Positions 18,034 through 29,519 of a DNA stretch of 64,000 bases are shown here, piece after piece. Origin of the DNA: Gemmobacter sp. 24YEA27. Lineage in GTDB: Bacteria; Pseudomonadota; Alphaproteobacteria; Rhodobacterales; Rhodobacteraceae. The stretch covers positions 423,501 to 487,500 of the forward strand of contig NZ_JASJPW010000001.1 in assembly GCF_030052995.1 (NCBI RefSeq). Reading direction: 5' to 3'. Made by a program: the position numbers and the translations under genes. How positions within the stretch are numbered: the first letter of the stretch is position 1; each line of letters begins with the position of its first letter. Under the pieces are notes generated by a model, which saw only the letters and a program-made list of their open reading frames with translations, made no database searches and was not told where the DNA came from.

Positions 18034-19050
18034 TCAGCGCCCCGCCCGCGCCGCGATCCGCAGAAAGACGCGCTCGACCAGCGCAAGCCCCGGCACTTTC
18101 ATCGTCGAGCGCAGCGTCAGGTCCGCCTCGACCAGATCGGCGATGGCGGGTTCCAGGCTGAGCATGCCCCATTTCCTGAGCTGCCCCTGCATCCGATCCC
18201 GGCGCGGCCCGAAGACCCGCGCCTTTTGCAAGCCATTGCCTGCGCCGCCCGGATCGCTTGCCGCAAGATGCAGTGTGCGGAAATACCGTAACGCCTGGAT
18301 GCAGAGGGTTACCGGCAATACGCCCTGCCCTCCCAGCCGCAGCATCAGCATACCGACCTGGCGGCTTTGCCCCTCGGCCACGGCATTCAGGAGCTCGTCC
18401 ACCTCGGCGTCAATCGTTGCCGGTGCCAGTGCCGCGACCTCATCCGGCGTCAAAGGCGTCGGATCCTGCCATTTATACAGCGCGATCTTCTCAAGCGTCT
18501 GCCGAAAGTCACCCGGATCCAGCGCCCGCGCAAGCTGCGTCAGATCATCCATCACCGCCGCCGGGATCTGCGCGAGCCCGGCTCTGGCCAGTTCGGCTTC
18601 GATCTCTTCGCGGGTTGGCGGATCGTCATAAAGCCCGATGCAAACCGCATGGGGCATCTTTTCAAACAATGACTTAAGTGCCGATTTGCCCTTCAGGTCG
18701 CCCGCCGTGGCAACGATCACCGCATCGCCCGGCTTCCAGTCCTTCAGCGCCTCGGTGAAGGTGGCGGTCAGCCCGTCGGTTGCATCCTCGACAAAGGCCA
18801 CACGGGGCCCGGGGAAGAAACCAACCGCCTTGACCGCATCCGACAGCGCCGCCTGGTCCTTGCGCAGATCCGCGCCCGACATGCGCGCAAGCCGCATCTC
18901 GGCCTCGCCCTCGGGCCCGATCAGCGCCAGAATCGCCGCCTGGCGCTTCAGCGCGACCCGCATCGTATCGGCACCAAAGATCAGCAGCCCCGCACGGCTG
19001 GGGTCAGGCTTTGCCATGTAACGATTGGCCTCGGCGCCGCGCAGCAGCAT
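18034..19050 (-). CDS. holA: DNA polymerase III delta subunit
   Basis: HolA is the clamp-loader subunit that opens the sliding clamp during replication. The 338-residue protein has the family N-terminus GLLIFGADTMRVALKRQ and the expected overall length; delta subunits are poorly conserved and lack Walker motifs. The start is directly at the end of lptE (shared base), in the common leuS-lptE-holA order. Confidence rests on both sequence and this gene order. Confidence 0.88.
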   Translation of the reverse strand: MLLRGAEANRYMAKPDPSRAGLLIFGADTMRVALKRQAAILALIGPEGEAEMRLARMSGADLRKDQAALSDAVKAVGFFPGPRVAFVEDATDGLTATFTEALKDWKPGDAVIVATAGDLKGKSALKSLFEKMPHAVCIGLYDDPPTREEIEAELARAGLAQIPAAVMDDLTQLARALDPGDFRQTLEKIALYKWQDPTPLTPDEVAALAPATIDAEVDELLNAVAEGQSRQVGMLMLRLGGQGVLPVTLCIQALRYFRTLHLAASDPGGAGNGLQKARVFGPRRDRMQGQLRKWGMLSLEPAIADLVEADLTLRSTMKVPGLALVERVFLRIAARAGR

Positions 19051-19571
19051 CAGCCGGCCGAAGGGCTGGAGGCGCGTGCGCTGTTGCGCCGTTGCAGCGC
19101 CGCCATTTCCGCGATCAGCCGCGCCACGACCTGATCGGCAAGAATCGACATCAGCCGGCTTTGCGCATCTTCCTCTGCCGCCAGCATCGCCACGGTCGAG
19201 CCGGTCGCGTTGAAGGCGGTGAAGCTTTGCGCCCGCCCGCTTGCGAGCACGGTGCCGCTGAGCGTATCCGAGATGCGGAAGGTCACGACGCCGGAAATAT
19301 TGTAGCGCGTGGTACGGTTGTCTGCGGTGACGCCGACGCCGTCCGTTTTGGTCGTGATGGCATAGTCGAGGTCATAAAGATGGCGCTCGGGCCGCCCGAG
19401 ACGCTCCTCGATTCGCTGCACAAAGGCAAAAGCCTCTTTGGTATCGGGGTCGGCTGCGCGCACCTGGCCCAGCAGGGCCTCGGCCGGTCCGCCCTTCTTA
19501 TAGGCGGGGGTAAAGCCGCAGGCGGCAAGCGCCAGCGGCATCAGCAGGAAGGTCCGCCGGTCAGTCCCCAC
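19050..19571 (-). CDS. lptE: LPS-assembly lipoprotein LptE
   Basis: LptE plugs the LptD barrel that places lipopolysaccharide in the outer membrane. The 173-residue protein has a signal peptide with the lipobox LAAC (FLLMPLALAACGFTPAY), followed by the small mixed α/β domain with RYNISGVVTFRISD. It lies between leuS and holA, 21 bases after the leuS stop, which is the conserved arrangement. Confidence 0.85.
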   Translation of the reverse strand: MGTDRRTFLLMPLALAACGFTPAYKKGGPAEALLGQVRAADPDTKEAFAFVQRIEERLGRPERHLYDLDYAITTKTDGVGVTADNRTTRYNISGVVTFRISDTLSGTVLASGRAQSFTAFNATGSTVAMLAAEEDAQSRLMSILADQVVARLIAEMAALQRRNSARASSPSAG

Positions 19572-19592
19572 AGGTTCAGCCCCTTGATACCG

Positions 19593-22151
19593 TCACGCGA
19601 CGACGTTGATGATGCGCCCCGGCACCACGATGATCTTCTTCACCGCATTGCCACCGAGGAATTTCACCACATCCTCATGGGCCAGCGCCAGCTTTTCAAC
19701 CTCGGAAGCGGCAAGATCCTTCGGCACGCTGATTTCCGCACGTTTCTTGCCGTTGATCTGGATCGGCAGCGTGATCACATCATCGACCAGCAGCGCCGGG
19801 TCGGCTTTCGGCCAGCCAGCCTGAGCACAAAGCCCTTCGCCGCCCTGCATGGCCCAGATTTCCTCGGCCAGATGCGGCGTCATCGGCTGCATCAGTTGCG
19901 CCAGCACCCGCATCGCAGCTTGCGCGACCAGCGCCGAGGCATCGGCTTTCGCCAGCGTATTGGTCAGCCCGTAAAGCACGGCAATCGCCTTGTTGAAGGC
20001 AAAGCCCTCGATCGACTTCGTGACCTCGACCACCGCCCGCGCCACCGCCTTTTGCAGCTCGAGGTCACCGGTGCCGGCATAATCCGATGGCATCGAGGCG
20101 ACGCGGTCCGACAGCGTCCAGACGCGGGTCAGGTGCTTGCTGGTGGCATCGGCGCCCGAGGCCGTCCATTCGATATCCCGCTCGGGCGGGCTGTCCGACA
20201 TCACGAACCAGCGCGCGGTATCCGCGCCATATGAGGCGATGATATTCATCGGATCGACAACGTTTTTCTTTGATTTCGACATCTTGGCCGAAGGGATCAC
20301 CTCGACCGACCTGCCATCGGCAAGGGTCACACCGCTGTCCTGGCGGATCACATCTTCAGGCAGGTGATAGACCGGGCGGCCCTTGTCATCGGTGGTCTTG
20401 TAGATCTCATGCGTGACCATGCCCTGCGTGAACAGCGCATCGAACGGCTCGCGCGATTTCGCGGGCAAATGGCCGGTCACATTCATCGCCCGCGCAAAGT
20501 AGCGCGAATACAGAAGATGCAGGATCGCGTGTTCGATGCCGCCGATATACTGGTCGACATTCATCCAGTATTCCGCGTCAGCCGCCACAGTCGGCGTGGT
20601 GGCGCGCGGCGCGGTAAAGCGGGTGAAATACCAGGACGAATCGACGAAAGTATCCATCGTATCCGTCTCGCGCTTTGCCGCCTGGCCGCATTTCGGGCAA
20701 GGGACATCGCGCCAGGTCGGGTGGCGGTCCAGCGGATTGCCGGGCTTGTCGAAGCTTACATCATAGGGCAGCTCGACGGGGAGGTTCTCTTTCTTCTCGG
20801 GCACCACGCCGCAGGTCGGGCAATGGACCACCGGGATCGGGCAACCCCAGTAGCGCTGGCGCGACAGGCCCCAGTCGCGCAGGCGGAATTTGGTCACGCC
20901 CTCGCCAAAGCCCTTTTCTTCGGCCAGCGCGATGGCATCGAGAATACCCTGTTCACCGGTTTTGACCCCGGCCCCGGCGACATTGCGGATATAGGTGACG
21001 CGCTCGGATTTCGCCGGGACGAAGGGTTCCGTGAGCACCGTCTCGGCTCCGCCTTCCGGGACAAAGACCGGGATGATCGGAAGGCTGTATTTGGTCGCGA
21101 ATTCGAAGTCGCGCTGATCATGGCCCGGGCAGCCAAAAATCGCGCCGGTGCCGTAATCCATCAGGATGAAATTCGCGATCCAGATCGGCAGCTCGACGGA
21201 AGGATCCAGCGGATGGCGCACCCGCACGCCGGTGTCGAAGCCGATCTTTTCAGCGGTTTCGATCTCTTCGGCGGTGGTGCCGCCCTTGCGGCATTCGGCG
21301 GCAAAGGCCGCGATGGCCTCGTTCTTCCCGGCCAGCACTTTTGCCAGCGGATGATCGGCCGAGATCCCGGCAAAGCTCGCGCCGCCCAGCGTATCGGGGC
21401 GGGTCGTGTAGACTTCCAGCTTTTCAAAGCCTTCCGGCGCATTCACCGTCTCGAACGCGAATTGCAGGCCCTGCGATTTGCCGATCCAGTTCGCCTGCAT
21501 CAGCCGCACTTTCTCCGGCCATTTCTCCAGCCCGTCGAGCGCGCTCAGCAGATCATCGGCCATGGCCGAGATCTTGAAGAACCACTGCGTCAGCTCTTTG
21601 CGTTCAACCAGCGCGCCCGAGCGCCAGCCGCGCCCGTTCTCGACCTGCTCATTGGCGAGCACGGTCATATCGACCGGGTCCCAGTTGACGACGGCGGCCT
21701 TGCGATACACCAGCCCGGCCTCGAGCATATCGAGGAACATCGCCTGTTGCTGGCCGTAATATTCCGGGTCGCAGGTGGCAAACTCGCGGCTCCAGTCGAT
21801 CGACAGGCCCAGCGGTTTCATCTGGTCCTTCATCACGGCGATATTGCCATAGGTCCAGTCTTTGGGATGGCCGCCCCGCTCCATCGCCGCGTTTTCCGCA
21901 GGCATCCCGAAAGCATCCCAGCCCATCGGATGCAGCACCGAAAAGCCGCAGGACGACTTATAGCGCGCGACCACATCGCCCATCGTGTAATTGCGCACAT
22001 GGCCCATATGGATGCGCCCCGACGGATAGGGGAACATCTCAAGCACGTAATATTTCGGCTTTGCCGGGTCGATTTTCGCCGTGAAAACCCCGGCCTCATC
22101 CCAGGCGGATTGCCATTTCTTCTCGATCTGACCGGGTTCGTAGCGCGACAT
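19593..22151 (-). CDS. leuS: Leucyl-tRNA synthetase
   Basis: LeuS charges tRNA-Leu. The 852-residue class I synthetase shows the HIGH motif as HMGH in [16 protein letters not shown], the large editing domain (about residues 225-420), zinc-like Cys pairs CPTCG and CPKCG, and the KMSKS motif in [11 protein letters not shown]. Length and domain order are normal. It leads a leuS-lptE-holA unit. Confidence 0.96.
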   Translation of the reverse strand: MSRYEPGQIEKKWQSAWDEAGVFTAKIDPAKPKYYVLEMFPYPSGRIHMGHVRNYTMGDVVARYKSSCGFSVLHPMGWDAFGMPAENAAMERGGHPKDWTYGNIAVMKDQMKPLGLSIDWSREFATCDPEYYGQQQAMFLDMLEAGLVYRKAAVVNWDPVDMTVLANEQVENGRGWRSGALVERKELTQWFFKISAMADDLLSALDGLEKWPEKVRLMQANWIGKSQGLQFAFETVNAPEGFEKLEVYTTRPDTLGGASFAGISADHPLAKVLAGKNEAIAAFAAECRKGGTTAEEIETAEKIGFDTGVRVRHPLDPSVELPIWIANFILMDYGTGAIFGCPGHDQRDFEFATKYSLPIIPVFVPEGGAETVLTEPFVPAKSERVTYIRNVAGAGVKTGEQGILDAIALAEEKGFGEGVTKFRLRDWGLSRQRYWGCPIPVVHCPTCGVVPEKKENLPVELPYDVSFDKPGNPLDRHPTWRDVPCPKCGQAAKRETDTMDTFVDSSWYFTRFTAPRATTPTVAADAEYWMNVDQYIGGIEHAILHLLYSRYFARAMNVTGHLPAKSREPFDALFTQGMVTHEIYKTTDDKGRPVYHLPEDVIRQDSGVTLADGRSVEVIPSAKMSKSKKNVVDPMNIIASYGADTARWFVMSDSPPERDIEWTASGADATSKHLTRVWTLSDRVASMPSDYAGTGDLELQKAVARAVVEVTKSIEGFAFNKAIAVLYGLTNTLAKADASALVAQAAMRVLAQLMQPMTPHLAEEIWAMQGGEGLCAQAGWPKADPALLVDDVITLPIQINGKKRAEISVPKDLAASEVEKLALAHEDVVKFLGGNAVKKIIVVPGRIINVVA

Positions 22152-22212
22152 GGGATGAGCCTCTGTATCTGACAGAGAGGGAATTACCCCTCCCGGCGTC
22201 AGAGGTAAAGGA

Positions 22213-22629
22213 TCACAGCATCAGCTCCATATCGCGATGGGCAATTGCCGCATCCTGGTATTCCGGCCCGAAGGCCCGAAAGCCAAGTGCCTCGTAAAAA
22301 CCAAGCGCATGGAGCTGCGCGCCAAGCTTCGCGCGGGTGACACCGGGCTGCGCGCGCAAAACCGCCACCGCCTCGCGCATCAGCGCCTGGCCAATGCCGC
22401 GACCACGCGCTTCGGCCAGCACACAGACCCGGCCGATCTTGCCGGTCGCACCGTCGATCAGGATGCGCGCGGTCCCGAGCGGCTGGCCGTCTGTGGCCAG
22501 CAGATGCAGCGCCTCGCCATCACGCCCGTCGACCTCATCGTCCTCGGAAACCGCCTGTTCCTCGATGAAAACGCGGCGCCGCAGCGCCTGACAGGCGGCC
22601 AGGTCATCGGTAAGCGCAACCCGGATCAT
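22213..22629 (-). CDS. GNAT-family N-acetyltransferase
   Basis: A 138-residue acetyltransferase of the GNAT fold. The acetyl-CoA-binding loop is [12 protein letters not shown] and the C-terminal [17 protein letters not shown] is the typical motif B region. The substrate is unknown. Its ATG overlaps the dapE stop (ATGA), so it is translated with dapE; this does not by itself imply a role in lysine synthesis. Confidence 0.85.
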   Translation of the reverse strand: MIRVALTDDLAACQALRRRVFIEEQAVSEDDEVDGRDGEALHLLATDGQPLGTARILIDGATGKIGRVCVLAEARGRGIGQALMREAVAVLRAQPGVTRAKLGAQLHALGFYEALGFRAFGPEYQDAAIAHRDMELML

Positions 22630-23780
22630 GCGAAATACTCCCTGAGAATGCGGCTGTAGATCGCTTTGAGCTGGTGGATCTGCGCGATTTCGACCCGCTC
22701 ATCGACCTGGTGCATGGTTTTTCCAACCAGCCCGAATTCGACCACCGGGCAGTGATCCTTGACGAAACGCGCATCCGAAGTGCCGCCGCTCGTGGAGTAT
22801 TCCGGAGCAACCCCGGTCTCGGCCTGCACCGCGCGGCGGATCATCGCGGAAAATTCGCCCGGCTCGGTCAGGAAGCTGTCGCCGGAACTTTTGACCTGCA
22901 CCGTAATCTTCACCCCGGTCTCAGCAGCCACCGCAGCCGCATGAACCTGCAGCCAGGCCGCAATGCTTTCGCCGGAATGCAGGTCATTATAGCGAATATT
23001 GACCGTAGCCGTGCCGCGCGCCGGGATCACATTGGTGGCCTTATTGCCGCAATCAATCGTGGTGATCGCGAGGGTCGAGGCGTCGAAATGATCTGATCCC
23101 GCGTCCAGCGGCTCCGCCTCCAGCCGCGCCATCAGCTTCACCAGCGCCGACATCGGGTTCTTCGCGCGATGCGGATAGGCGGAATGGCCCTGCACCCCTT
23201 CGGCGGTGAACCAGGCGGTGACGCTGCCACGCCGGCCGATCTTCATCATCTGACCCATGACATCGGGGCAGGTCGGCTCACCCACCAGGCAATGCGTCAT
23301 CCGCTCGCCCTGCTCTGCCATCCAGTCCAGCAGCGCCACGGTTCCATGTTCGGCAATATCTTCTTCATCACCGGTGATCGCGAGGATCACCGCGCCGTCG
23401 GGCGGGGTCTCGCGCACGAAATCCACCGCAGCAGCGGCAAAGGCCGCCACACCGGATTTCATATCGGTGGCGCCACGCCCATACATCCAGCCATCGACCA
23501 CGGCCGCGCCGAAAGGGTCCTGCGACCAGGCCGCGAAATCCCCCACCGGCACCACATCGGTATGACCGTTGAAGCCGAATGACCGGTTCGCACCTCGCGT
23601 GCCCCAGCGGGCATAGAGATTGGAAATCCCACCGCGATCGACCCGCGTACAGGCGAACCCGGCCTCGCTCAGCACTGCCTCCAGCAAGACGAGCGCGCCG
23701 CCCTCTGCCGGCGTTACCGAATTGCAGCGAATCAGCTCTGCGGTCAGCTTAGCCGGGTCAACCGGGGTGAATTCGGTCAT
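22626..23780 (-). CDS. dapE: Succinyl-diaminopimelate desuccinylase
   Basis: DapE hydrolyses N-succinyl-L,L-diaminopimelate in the lysine and peptidoglycan precursor pathway. The 384-residue di-zinc peptidase has metal-binding [21 protein letters not shown] and [12 protein letters not shown], and a C-terminal [12 protein letters not shown] start at [12 protein letters not shown]; upstream in-frame sequence is not conserved in character. lysA, which acts later in the same pathway, is encoded 14 kb away. Confidence 0.93.
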   Translation of the reverse strand: MTEFTPVDPAKLTAELIRCNSVTPAEGGALVLLEAVLSEAGFACTRVDRGGISNLYARWGTRGANRSFGFNGHTDVVPVGDFAAWSQDPFGAAVVDGWMYGRGATDMKSGVAAFAAAAVDFVRETPPDGAVILAITGDEEDIAEHGTVALLDWMAEQGERMTHCLVGEPTCPDVMGQMMKIGRRGSVTAWFTAEGVQGHSAYPHRAKNPMSALVKLMARLEAEPLDAGSDHFDASTLAITTIDCGNKATNVIPARGTATVNIRYNDLHSGESIAAWLQVHAAAVAAETGVKITVQVKSSGDSFLTEPGEFSAMIRRAVQAETGVAPEYSTSGGTSDARFVKDHCPVVEFGLVGKTMHQVDERVEIAQIHQLKAIYSRILREYFA

Positions 23781-23844
23781 GGCGGTCTCCTTCAGGCGCT
23801 TGCGACAGCCATAATCCGGGCCGCCGCGCGGAGCAACCGGCGCC

Positions 23845-24984
23845 TCAGTCCGCCCCCCCTGCGCCCCCGGCCGCAACTGCCTCAACCGGCGAAAGCACAA
23901 TCGCTGTCGCATTCTTCACCGTCAGAACCACGCCCGGCAACAGCCCGACCCGCGTCCGCGCTTCGGCCCGGAAGGCCGCGTCGATATTTGCGATGCCGCC
24001 CAGCACCTGCAACAGGGCCGGCGAGGTGCCGAGATTGTTATGCCCCGCCCCCTGATTATAGGCGGCGGTGTCGTAATAGGTGACCTCAAGATCAGAGATC
24101 GCCCGCAGATCCGTCAGGTTGCCCAGCCGGTCAGGCGCGCCTGCGATGCGCGACGAGATGTTCAGGATGGTGTCACGGGTGCTGCCAAAGATCAGGAAGG
24201 GCTGTGGCAGTTTCCCCATCGCATGGGCCTGGGCGCGGAACAGGTCAACATCGAGATCGGGCGAGATCAGGATCACCCCCGCCATGCGGTCCATGACCTT
24301 GCGGTCGCCGCGGATCGAGGCCTGACGCAGAGTTTCCATCGTCAGGGCGCCACCCATCGAATGGGCCACGATGATGATCCGCTCCGCCCCGGCTCCGGCA
24401 ACCTCACGGAGCAAGGCCTCAAGCCCGTCGCGACCGAACAGAGCGGAATCGCGGTCATAGACATAGCCAAGCGCCGATCCGCGCGAGGGCCAGGCATAAT
24501 GCACCGCCACACCCGGCACTTTCAGATCGTAATGCATCTGCGCGACGCGGTAGATGCTTTCTGCCATGGTATTGTTGAATCCATGCACATAGACGGTCAC
24601 GTCACGACTGCCGCGCTGCCCCAGGTTCTTCGCCAGCTCTTTGCGGAAATCGCCTGCCGTTGCGAATTGCTGATCCGCGAGCGTCAGGAAATCCTTCGCG
24701 GGATCCGCCCGCTTCACCGATTTCGGCCAGGTGACCTCGCCCACCTTATGATCACGCGGCATCAGGATATCATAGCGCATGAAGCTCGCGAAATCCGACC
24801 GCGCGAACCCGAATTCACCATTCTCTTCGCGCCGCGACGTGCCGACATAAATCGGCACCCGGATCGACACCTCTTCCGCCGTCGCGATCTTTTCGGGCGT
24901 CAGCTCTTCAAGCATCACGAAGTTCCCGCGCGGCGCGCAGGAGGCGAACAGGACAAACGCCAAAAGGGCAACAAAAATTCTCAT
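23845..24984 (-). CDS. Alpha/beta-hydrolase lipoprotein (DUF900 family)
   Basis: A 379-residue exported hydrolase. The N-terminus [16 protein letters not shown] carries a lipobox (FASC). The core has VYVHGFNNT (oxyanion region), the nucleophile elbow [10 protein letters not shown] and a late His in GAGHNNLG, consistent with the Ser-Asp-His triad of the DUF900 family. Its substrate is unknown. The start was moved to MRIFVALL because the signal peptide begins there. Confidence 0.82.
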   Translation of the reverse strand: MRIFVALLAFVLFASCAPRGNFVMLEELTPEKIATAEEVSIRVPIYVGTSRREENGEFGFARSDFASFMRYDILMPRDHKVGEVTWPKSVKRADPAKDFLTLADQQFATAGDFRKELAKNLGQRGSRDVTVYVHGFNNTMAESIYRVAQMHYDLKVPGVAVHYAWPSRGSALGYVYDRDSALFGRDGLEALLREVAGAGAERIIIVAHSMGGALTMETLRQASIRGDRKVMDRMAGVILISPDLDVDLFRAQAHAMGKLPQPFLIFGSTRDTILNISSRIAGAPDRLGNLTDLRAISDLEVTYYDTAAYNQGAGHNNLGTSPALLQVLGGIANIDAAFRAEARTRVGLLPGVVLTVKNATAIVLSPVEAVAAGGAGGAD

Positions 24985-25119
24985 GCCCCTTTCCTGACCG
25001 GCCTGCCGCAACCGGTCAAGCCCCGCCGCTTCACCAGATGTTTCAATCCAGTCAGGAATTGCCCTTCCCCGTCATAAAAGCACGCAGGAGGAGGCGGGGG
25101 CAGGCCCCCGCCCGCAACG

Positions 25120-26418
25120 TCACAACACGTAGCGGGAAATATCAGCCGAGCGCGCCAGGCCGCCGACATTCTTTTCGACAAAGGCCTCATCCACCACCAC
25201 CGCCTCACCCGGGCGGTCCGGCGCGGTGAAGGAAAGCTCCTCGAACACCCGCTCCATCACCGTGTAAAGCCTGCGTGCCCCGATATTCTCGACCGAGCGG
25301 TTCACTTCGGCCGCGAGCGCCGCAATCGTCGCGATCCCGTCTTCGGTAAAGCTGACCGCCACCTCTTCGGTCGCCATCAGCCCGGTATATTGCCGGGTCA
25401 GCGCATTGTCAGTCTCGGTCAGGATCCGGACAAAATCACCCTCGGTCAGTGCCTCAAGCTCGACCCGGATCGGCAGACGGCCCTGCAATTCAGGCAGCAG
25501 GTCCGAGGGTTTGGCGATATGGAAGGCGCCAGAGGCGATGAACAGGATATGATCGGTCTTCACCGGCCCGTATTTGGTCGAAACGGTTGTTCCTTCTATC
25601 AGCGGCAGCAGATCACGCTGCACGCCTTCGCGGGACACATCTGCGCCCCGCGCCTCGGATTTCGCACAGATCTTGTCGATCTCATCAAGAAAAACGATAC
25701 CATCGGCCTGCACCACCTGCAGCGCGCGCGCCTTCACCGCCTCGTCATCCAGAAGCTTGTCGGCCTCCTGGCCCAGCAGCAGATCATAGCTGTCCGCCAC
25801 CGTGACCCGCTTTTTTGTCGAGCGCTGAAACGCCTTGCCGAACATCTCCTGCAGGCCCTGAAGCTGCATCTCCATCCCCTGGCCGCCGCCCATCATCGGC
25901 ATGGCGGGCACCGGGTCCTGGACCTCGATCTCGATCATGGTCTCGTCCAGCTCACCCGAGCGCAGCTTTTTGCGAAACATCTCGCGGGTCTGGTCGCGTG
26001 CATCCTTGCCGGCAATCGCCTCGATCACCCGCTCCTCGGCGGCGCGTTTCGCCTTTTCGCGCACCTCATCGCGCATCATCGCGCGGGTATCGACGATGGC
26101 GACATCCATCAGATCACGGATGATGCTTTCCACATCGCGGCCGACATAGCCGACTTCGGTGAATTTAGTCGCCTCGACCTTGAGGAACGGCGCTTTCGCG
26201 AGCTTCGCCAGCCGGCGCGAGATCTCGGTCTTGCCGACCCCGGTCGGCCCGATCATCAGGATGTTCTTCGGGTAAACCTCGTCGATCAGATCGGCGGCGA
26301 GGCGATTCCGGCGCCAGCGATTGCGCAAGGCCACAGCCACGGCGCGCTTGGCATCTGCCTGGCCGATGATGAAACGGTCCAGTTCCGAGACGATTTCGCG
26401 GGGGGTCAGGTCGGTCAT
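25120..26418 (-). CDS. hslU: ATP-dependent protease ATPase subunit HslU
   Basis: HslU is the AAA+ unfoldase that feeds substrates to the HslV protease. The 432-residue protein shows Walker [10 protein letters not shown], an inserted I-domain (about residues 110-240), Walker B in [11 protein letters not shown], and the C-terminal ISRYVL needed to activate HslV. It overlaps the DUF2157 gene by four bases, and that gene overlaps hslV by four, so all three are one unit. Confidence 0.95.
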   Translation of the reverse strand: MTDLTPREIVSELDRFIIGQADAKRAVAVALRNRWRRNRLAADLIDEVYPKNILMIGPTGVGKTEISRRLAKLAKAPFLKVEATKFTEVGYVGRDVESIIRDLMDVAIVDTRAMMRDEVREKAKRAAEERVIEAIAGKDARDQTREMFRKKLRSGELDETMIEIEVQDPVPAMPMMGGGQGMEMQLQGLQEMFGKAFQRSTKKRVTVADSYDLLLGQEADKLLDDEAVKARALQVVQADGIVFLDEIDKICAKSEARGADVSREGVQRDLLPLIEGTTVSTKYGPVKTDHILFIASGAFHIAKPSDLLPELQGRLPIRVELEALTEGDFVRILTETDNALTRQYTGLMATEEVAVSFTEDGIATIAALAAEVNRSVENIGARRLYTVMERVFEELSFTAPDRPGEAVVVDEAFVEKNVGGLARSADISRYVL

Positions 26419-27488
26419 ACTTCAGGCCTCGAATAGGGAGGAAGCCGGTCTTTGCCGGGAAAGTCGGGAAGGGTGCGCATCAGCCAGCCGCGCAGCTGCA
26501 CCCACCAGGTGCCGATGGCGGTGATCAGCGCGCCCAGAAGCAGCAGCGCAAAGGCCCAGGAGCCGAAATCGCCGCCCCCCGTCGCCCAGACGATCACGAA
26601 GGCCATATAGCCAATGGCAGCCGAGACAAACGAGCGCCGGTCGATCACCAGCGCCAGCCCGGTGATGATCAGCAGCGCGACCAGCAAAAGCACCATGCCA
26701 CCCGAGCCGTAGAGCGTCACCGCCACGGTATTGACCAGCGCGAAAGCCGCCAGCAGATGCAGCCAGAAGGCCGTTGCGGCATTCCTTCCCAGCCGGTGCG
26801 GGTCGCGCATGTCAAACCACATCCCCGCAAGGAAAGCCGCGATCCCGAAGCCCAGCGTCGCGAAAGCAAAGGCCGGGCTTTCGCGCAGATCAAAGAGCCC
26901 GTTCATGCCGCCGGAACGCGTCCCGATGGCGAGCCCGATCAGCGCATCGGTCGAGGTGGTCAGCGCGTAAAGCGTCAAAAGCGCAAATCCGCCCAGCACG
27001 AACATCGAAAACGGCAAGCGGAACCGGCGATACCAGGCCGCCATGCCCAAAGTCGCCACCAGTGGCGGCAGCATCAGAAGGCCCCGGGACGGCTGGCCGG
27101 CGTTTTGCAACACAAGTGTGGTGACCGCGATCAGCAAACCGCCGCCAAAAACCAGTGCCAGCACCATCGACGGCAGGTTCATCCGCCGCCTCAGCGTGAA
27201 ATACTCTGCCCACCACCAGGCGATCCCTGCCGCAATCAGCGGCAGAACAATGGCGATTGTCGCGCCTCCGGCCCAGGCGATCCAGGAAAGCGTGCCTGAG
27301 AGCAGGATGATCAGGCCAAGCGAGATGAAGATCTCGGAAAAGCCTTTGAAAAACTCAAAAGGCTCGTCTTCCGCCGGCATTGCCGCGCGCCGACCGGCGC
27401 GGGCCGCGACCAATGTCGACAAAGACGCGGCCTGAGCCTCGGTCAGGATACCGGCCTGAACGCCGGCGCGAAGGTCATCAGAGGTCAT
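26415..27488 (-). CDS. DUF2157 multi-pass membrane protein between hslV and hslU
   Basis: A 357-residue membrane protein. The N-terminal about 50 residues are soluble and helical ([19 protein letters not shown]), the pattern of the DUF2157 family, followed by about ten hydrophobic segments. No catalytic motif is visible and the function is unknown. It overlaps hslV at one end and hslU at the other by ATGA, so it is embedded in the protease operon rather than merely nearby. Confidence 0.78.
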   Translation of the reverse strand: MTSDDLRAGVQAGILTEAQAASLSTLVAARAGRRAAMPAEDEPFEFFKGFSEIFISLGLIILLSGTLSWIAWAGGATIAIVLPLIAAGIAWWWAEYFTLRRRMNLPSMVLALVFGGGLLIAVTTLVLQNAGQPSRGLLMLPPLVATLGMAAWYRRFRLPFSMFVLGGFALLTLYALTTSTDALIGLAIGTRSGGMNGLFDLRESPAFAFATLGFGIAAFLAGMWFDMRDPHRLGRNAATAFWLHLLAAFALVNTVAVTLYGSGGMVLLLVALLIITGLALVIDRRSFVSAAIGYMAFVIVWATGGGDFGSWAFALLLLGALITAIGTWWVQLRGWLMRTLPDFPGKDRLPPYSRPEV

Positions 27489-28042
27489 TTGCGGATCGTC
27501 TCCACCGTCAGATTGCCATTGGTGTAGACGCAGATCGACGCGGCAATCGCCATGGCTTTGCGCGCCACATCCTCGGCCGGAAGATCGCTCTCCATCAGCC
27601 CGCGCGCGGCGGCGAGCGCGAAGTTGCCGCCAGACCCGATGGCCGCGACATCATGTTCCGGCTCCAGCACATCCCCCGCGCCGGTCAGCACATAAAGCTG
27701 GTCGCCATCGGTCACGATCAGCATCGCTTCGAGATTGCGCAGATATTTGTCCATCCGCCAGTCTTTCGCGAGATCGACACAGGCCCGCGCGAGCTGCCCG
27801 GGCGCCGCCTCGAGCTTTTTCTCAAGCCGCTCAAGCAGGGTGAACGCATCCGCCGTCGAACCGGCAAAGCCCACCACCACATCATGCCCGCCAGGGGAAA
27901 GCCTGCGCACTTTGCGCGCCGTTCCCTTGATCACCGTCTGGCCCAGGCTGACCTGGCCATCCCCCGCCACCACAACCTCGCCCCCCCGCCGCACGGCGAG
28001 GATCGTGGTCCCGTGCCAGCCGGGGAATTTGTCGTCAGCCAT
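27485..28042 (-). CDS. hslV: ATP-dependent protease peptidase subunit HslV
   Basis: HslV is the proteasome-like N-terminal threonine peptidase of the HslUV complex. The 185-residue precursor begins [21 protein letters not shown]; processing before Thr exposes the catalytic residue, as in the family. [21 protein letters not shown] and [14 protein letters not shown] are further family blocks. I use the start at 28042; longer in-frame starts lack support. Confidence 0.95.
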   Translation of the reverse strand: MADDKFPGWHGTTILAVRRGGEVVVAGDGQVSLGQTVIKGTARKVRRLSPGGHDVVVGFAGSTADAFTLLERLEKKLEAAPGQLARACVDLAKDWRMDKYLRNLEAMLIVTDGDQLYVLTGAGDVLEPEHDVAAIGSGGNFALAAARGLMESDLPAEDVARKAMAIAASICVYTNGNLTVETIRK

Positions 28043-28366
28043 GGGAATGCCCTTCGCATTGTTCCGTGCCCCTATATGGAGCGCCGGCCGGACTGGCACA
28101 AGTCAGCGGCGTAAGGCTGGACTTCCGGGGGACAGACGGCCATGATCATCTGTCTTTCATGACCCCGACCCAGGCGAGCCCGATGTCCAGCCCGATTTCC
28201 AGCCGGAACCTACCGAATATCACGGCGCTGTTCCCGGTGCTGATCGGAACCTGCGCCCGCAATGGCTTCGGGTTGCCACGCCGCTGAGCCGACGGGCAAC
28301 CCCCTTCTCTGAACCTGCTTGATTTTGACAGACCGCGCCTGGCGCGGCTTCAGCTATGGGACAGCC
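28043..28366. other. 324-base intergenic region between hslV and a spermidine-synthase-like gene
   Basis: No convincing gene lies here. An inverted repeat GGGTTGCC/GGCAACCC (28270-28277 and 28295-28302) with a 17-base loop is present, followed by a C/T-rich stretch; it may be a weak hairpin. Promoters for the two divergent genes must be here. Confidence 0.35.
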
Positions 28367-29065
28367 ATGACAGTCTGGAACGATCTGGCCCGCGCCACCA
28401 ATGCGGCGGGCGATGAAATCCTTTTGCGCCAGCGGGATAGCCTTTACGAGATCCGCTATAACGGCATCGAGCTGATGTCGAACCTCAACCATCAGTCCGA
28501 AGCGGTGCTGGCGACCCGCGCGCTGCGTCTGCTGGGCCGTGCGCCGCGCGATGTGCTGATCGCAGGCCTTGGCATGGGCTACACTTTGCGCGCGGCGCTG
28601 GATCTGCTGGGACCAGGGGCGCAGGTGACGGTATGCGAACTGGTGCCGGAAATCGTCGCCTGGAATCACGGGCGGCTCTCGCATCTCGCCGGTCATCCTC
28701 TGACCGATCCGCGCGTAAGCGTTGAAATCGCCGATGTGACAGCGGTTCTGGCGCGCAATCCGGGCCGGTTCGACGTGATCCTGATGGATACCGATAACGG
28801 GCCGGATACTCTGGTGCGGGACACCAATGGCGCGATCTATACCGAAAGCGGGCTGAGCCGCAGCCGGGGGGCGCTGGCCAAAGGCGGTATTGCCGCTTTC
28901 TGGTCGGCCGAGATCGCCCCCGGTTTCGAACAGCGTCTGACCCGGCAGGGCTGGCCCTGGCGGCGCGATGATATCGCGCTGATGCCGGGGCGGGTCGATG
29001 CAATGCATCACATCTATTTCGCCGCTGATGACGCGGCGGCTCTGGGCCTGAAAAAGGCCGCCTGA
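28367..29065 (+). CDS. Spermidine-synthase-like methyltransferase-fold protein
   Basis: A 232-residue protein with the Rossmann fold of spermidine synthases: VLIAGLGMGYTLRAAL is the nucleotide-binding loop, VTVCELVPEIV the acidic end of the next strand, and DVILMDTDNGP the active-site strand. It lacks the N-terminal tetramerisation domain of true SpeE, so polyamine synthesis is unproven. The start at 28367 gives MTVWNDLARA. A terminator follows. Confidence 0.78.
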   Translation: MTVWNDLARATNAAGDEILLRQRDSLYEIRYNGIELMSNLNHQSEAVLATRALRLLGRAPRDVLIAGLGMGYTLRAALDLLGPGAQVTVCELVPEIVAWNHGRLSHLAGHPLTDPRVSVEIADVTAVLARNPGRFDVILMDTDNGPDTLVRDTNGAIYTESGLSRSRGALAKGGIAAFWSAEIAPGFEQRLTRQGWPWRRDDIALMPGRVDAMHHIYFAADDAAALGLKKAA

Positions 29066-29073
29066 AACGCAAA

Positions 29074-29097
29074 CGGCCCCGGGGTTTCCCGGGGCCG
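29074..29097. terminator. Hairpin terminator between convergent genes
   Basis: Ten-base arms CGGCCCCGGG and CCCGGGGCCG enclose a four-base loop between two convergent genes. AAA flanks the left arm but the right side has little T-run, so it serves trxA better than the rightward gene. Confidence 0.65.
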
Positions 29098-29116
29098 TCC
29101 GCATTCGTCCGACAGA

Positions 29117-29443
29117 TCAGATTGCCGCCTTGATCCAGTTGTCGAGCGCGGCTTTCGGCGCGGCGCCGACCTTGTTCGACACGACCTGGCCATCCTTGAA
29201 CAGGAACAGAGCCGGGATACCCCGCACGCCAAGCGCCGCCGGGCTTTCCGGGTTCTCGTCGACATTGACCTTCACGATCTTGACCTTGCCGGCATATTCG
29301 GTCGCCAGCTCTTCCAGAGCCGGGCCGATCATCCGGCACGGGCCGCACCATTCGGCCCAGAAATCCACCACCACCGGCACGTCCGACTGGCGGACTTCGG
29401 CGTCGAAAGTGGCATCGGTAACAGCGACAGTTGCAGCGCCCAT
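29117..29443 (-). CDS. trxA: Thioredoxin
   Basis: A 108-residue cytosolic thioredoxin that reduces protein disulfides. It has [14 protein letters not shown] with the CGPC active site, the cis-proline region [10 protein letters not shown] and the terminal helix ALDNWIK. The start at MGAATVAV gives the standard length. It lies 76 bases downstream of addA and may be the last gene of that operon. Confidence 0.94.
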   Translation of the reverse strand: MGAATVAVTDATFDAEVRQSDVPVVVDFWAEWCGPCRMIGPALEELATEYAGKVKIVKVNVDENPESPAALGVRGIPALFLFKDGQVVSNKVGAAPKAALDNWIKAAI

Positions 29444-29519
29444 GGGGGTCTCTCCTGAGAATTGGGTTATATGGAAGCTAGGTTTGACCCTGGCGAACGT
29501 CAAGGACCGGTCCGGATGA

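Noticed and set aside
20364..22172. A 602-codon frame opposite leuS
   Set aside because: It is an antisense shadow of a clear leuS with no domain and skewed composition.
28066..28287. A 73-codon plus-strand frame between hslV and the spermidine-synthase-like gene
   Set aside because: No ribosome-binding site, Pro/Ser-rich composition and no resemblance to a known family.
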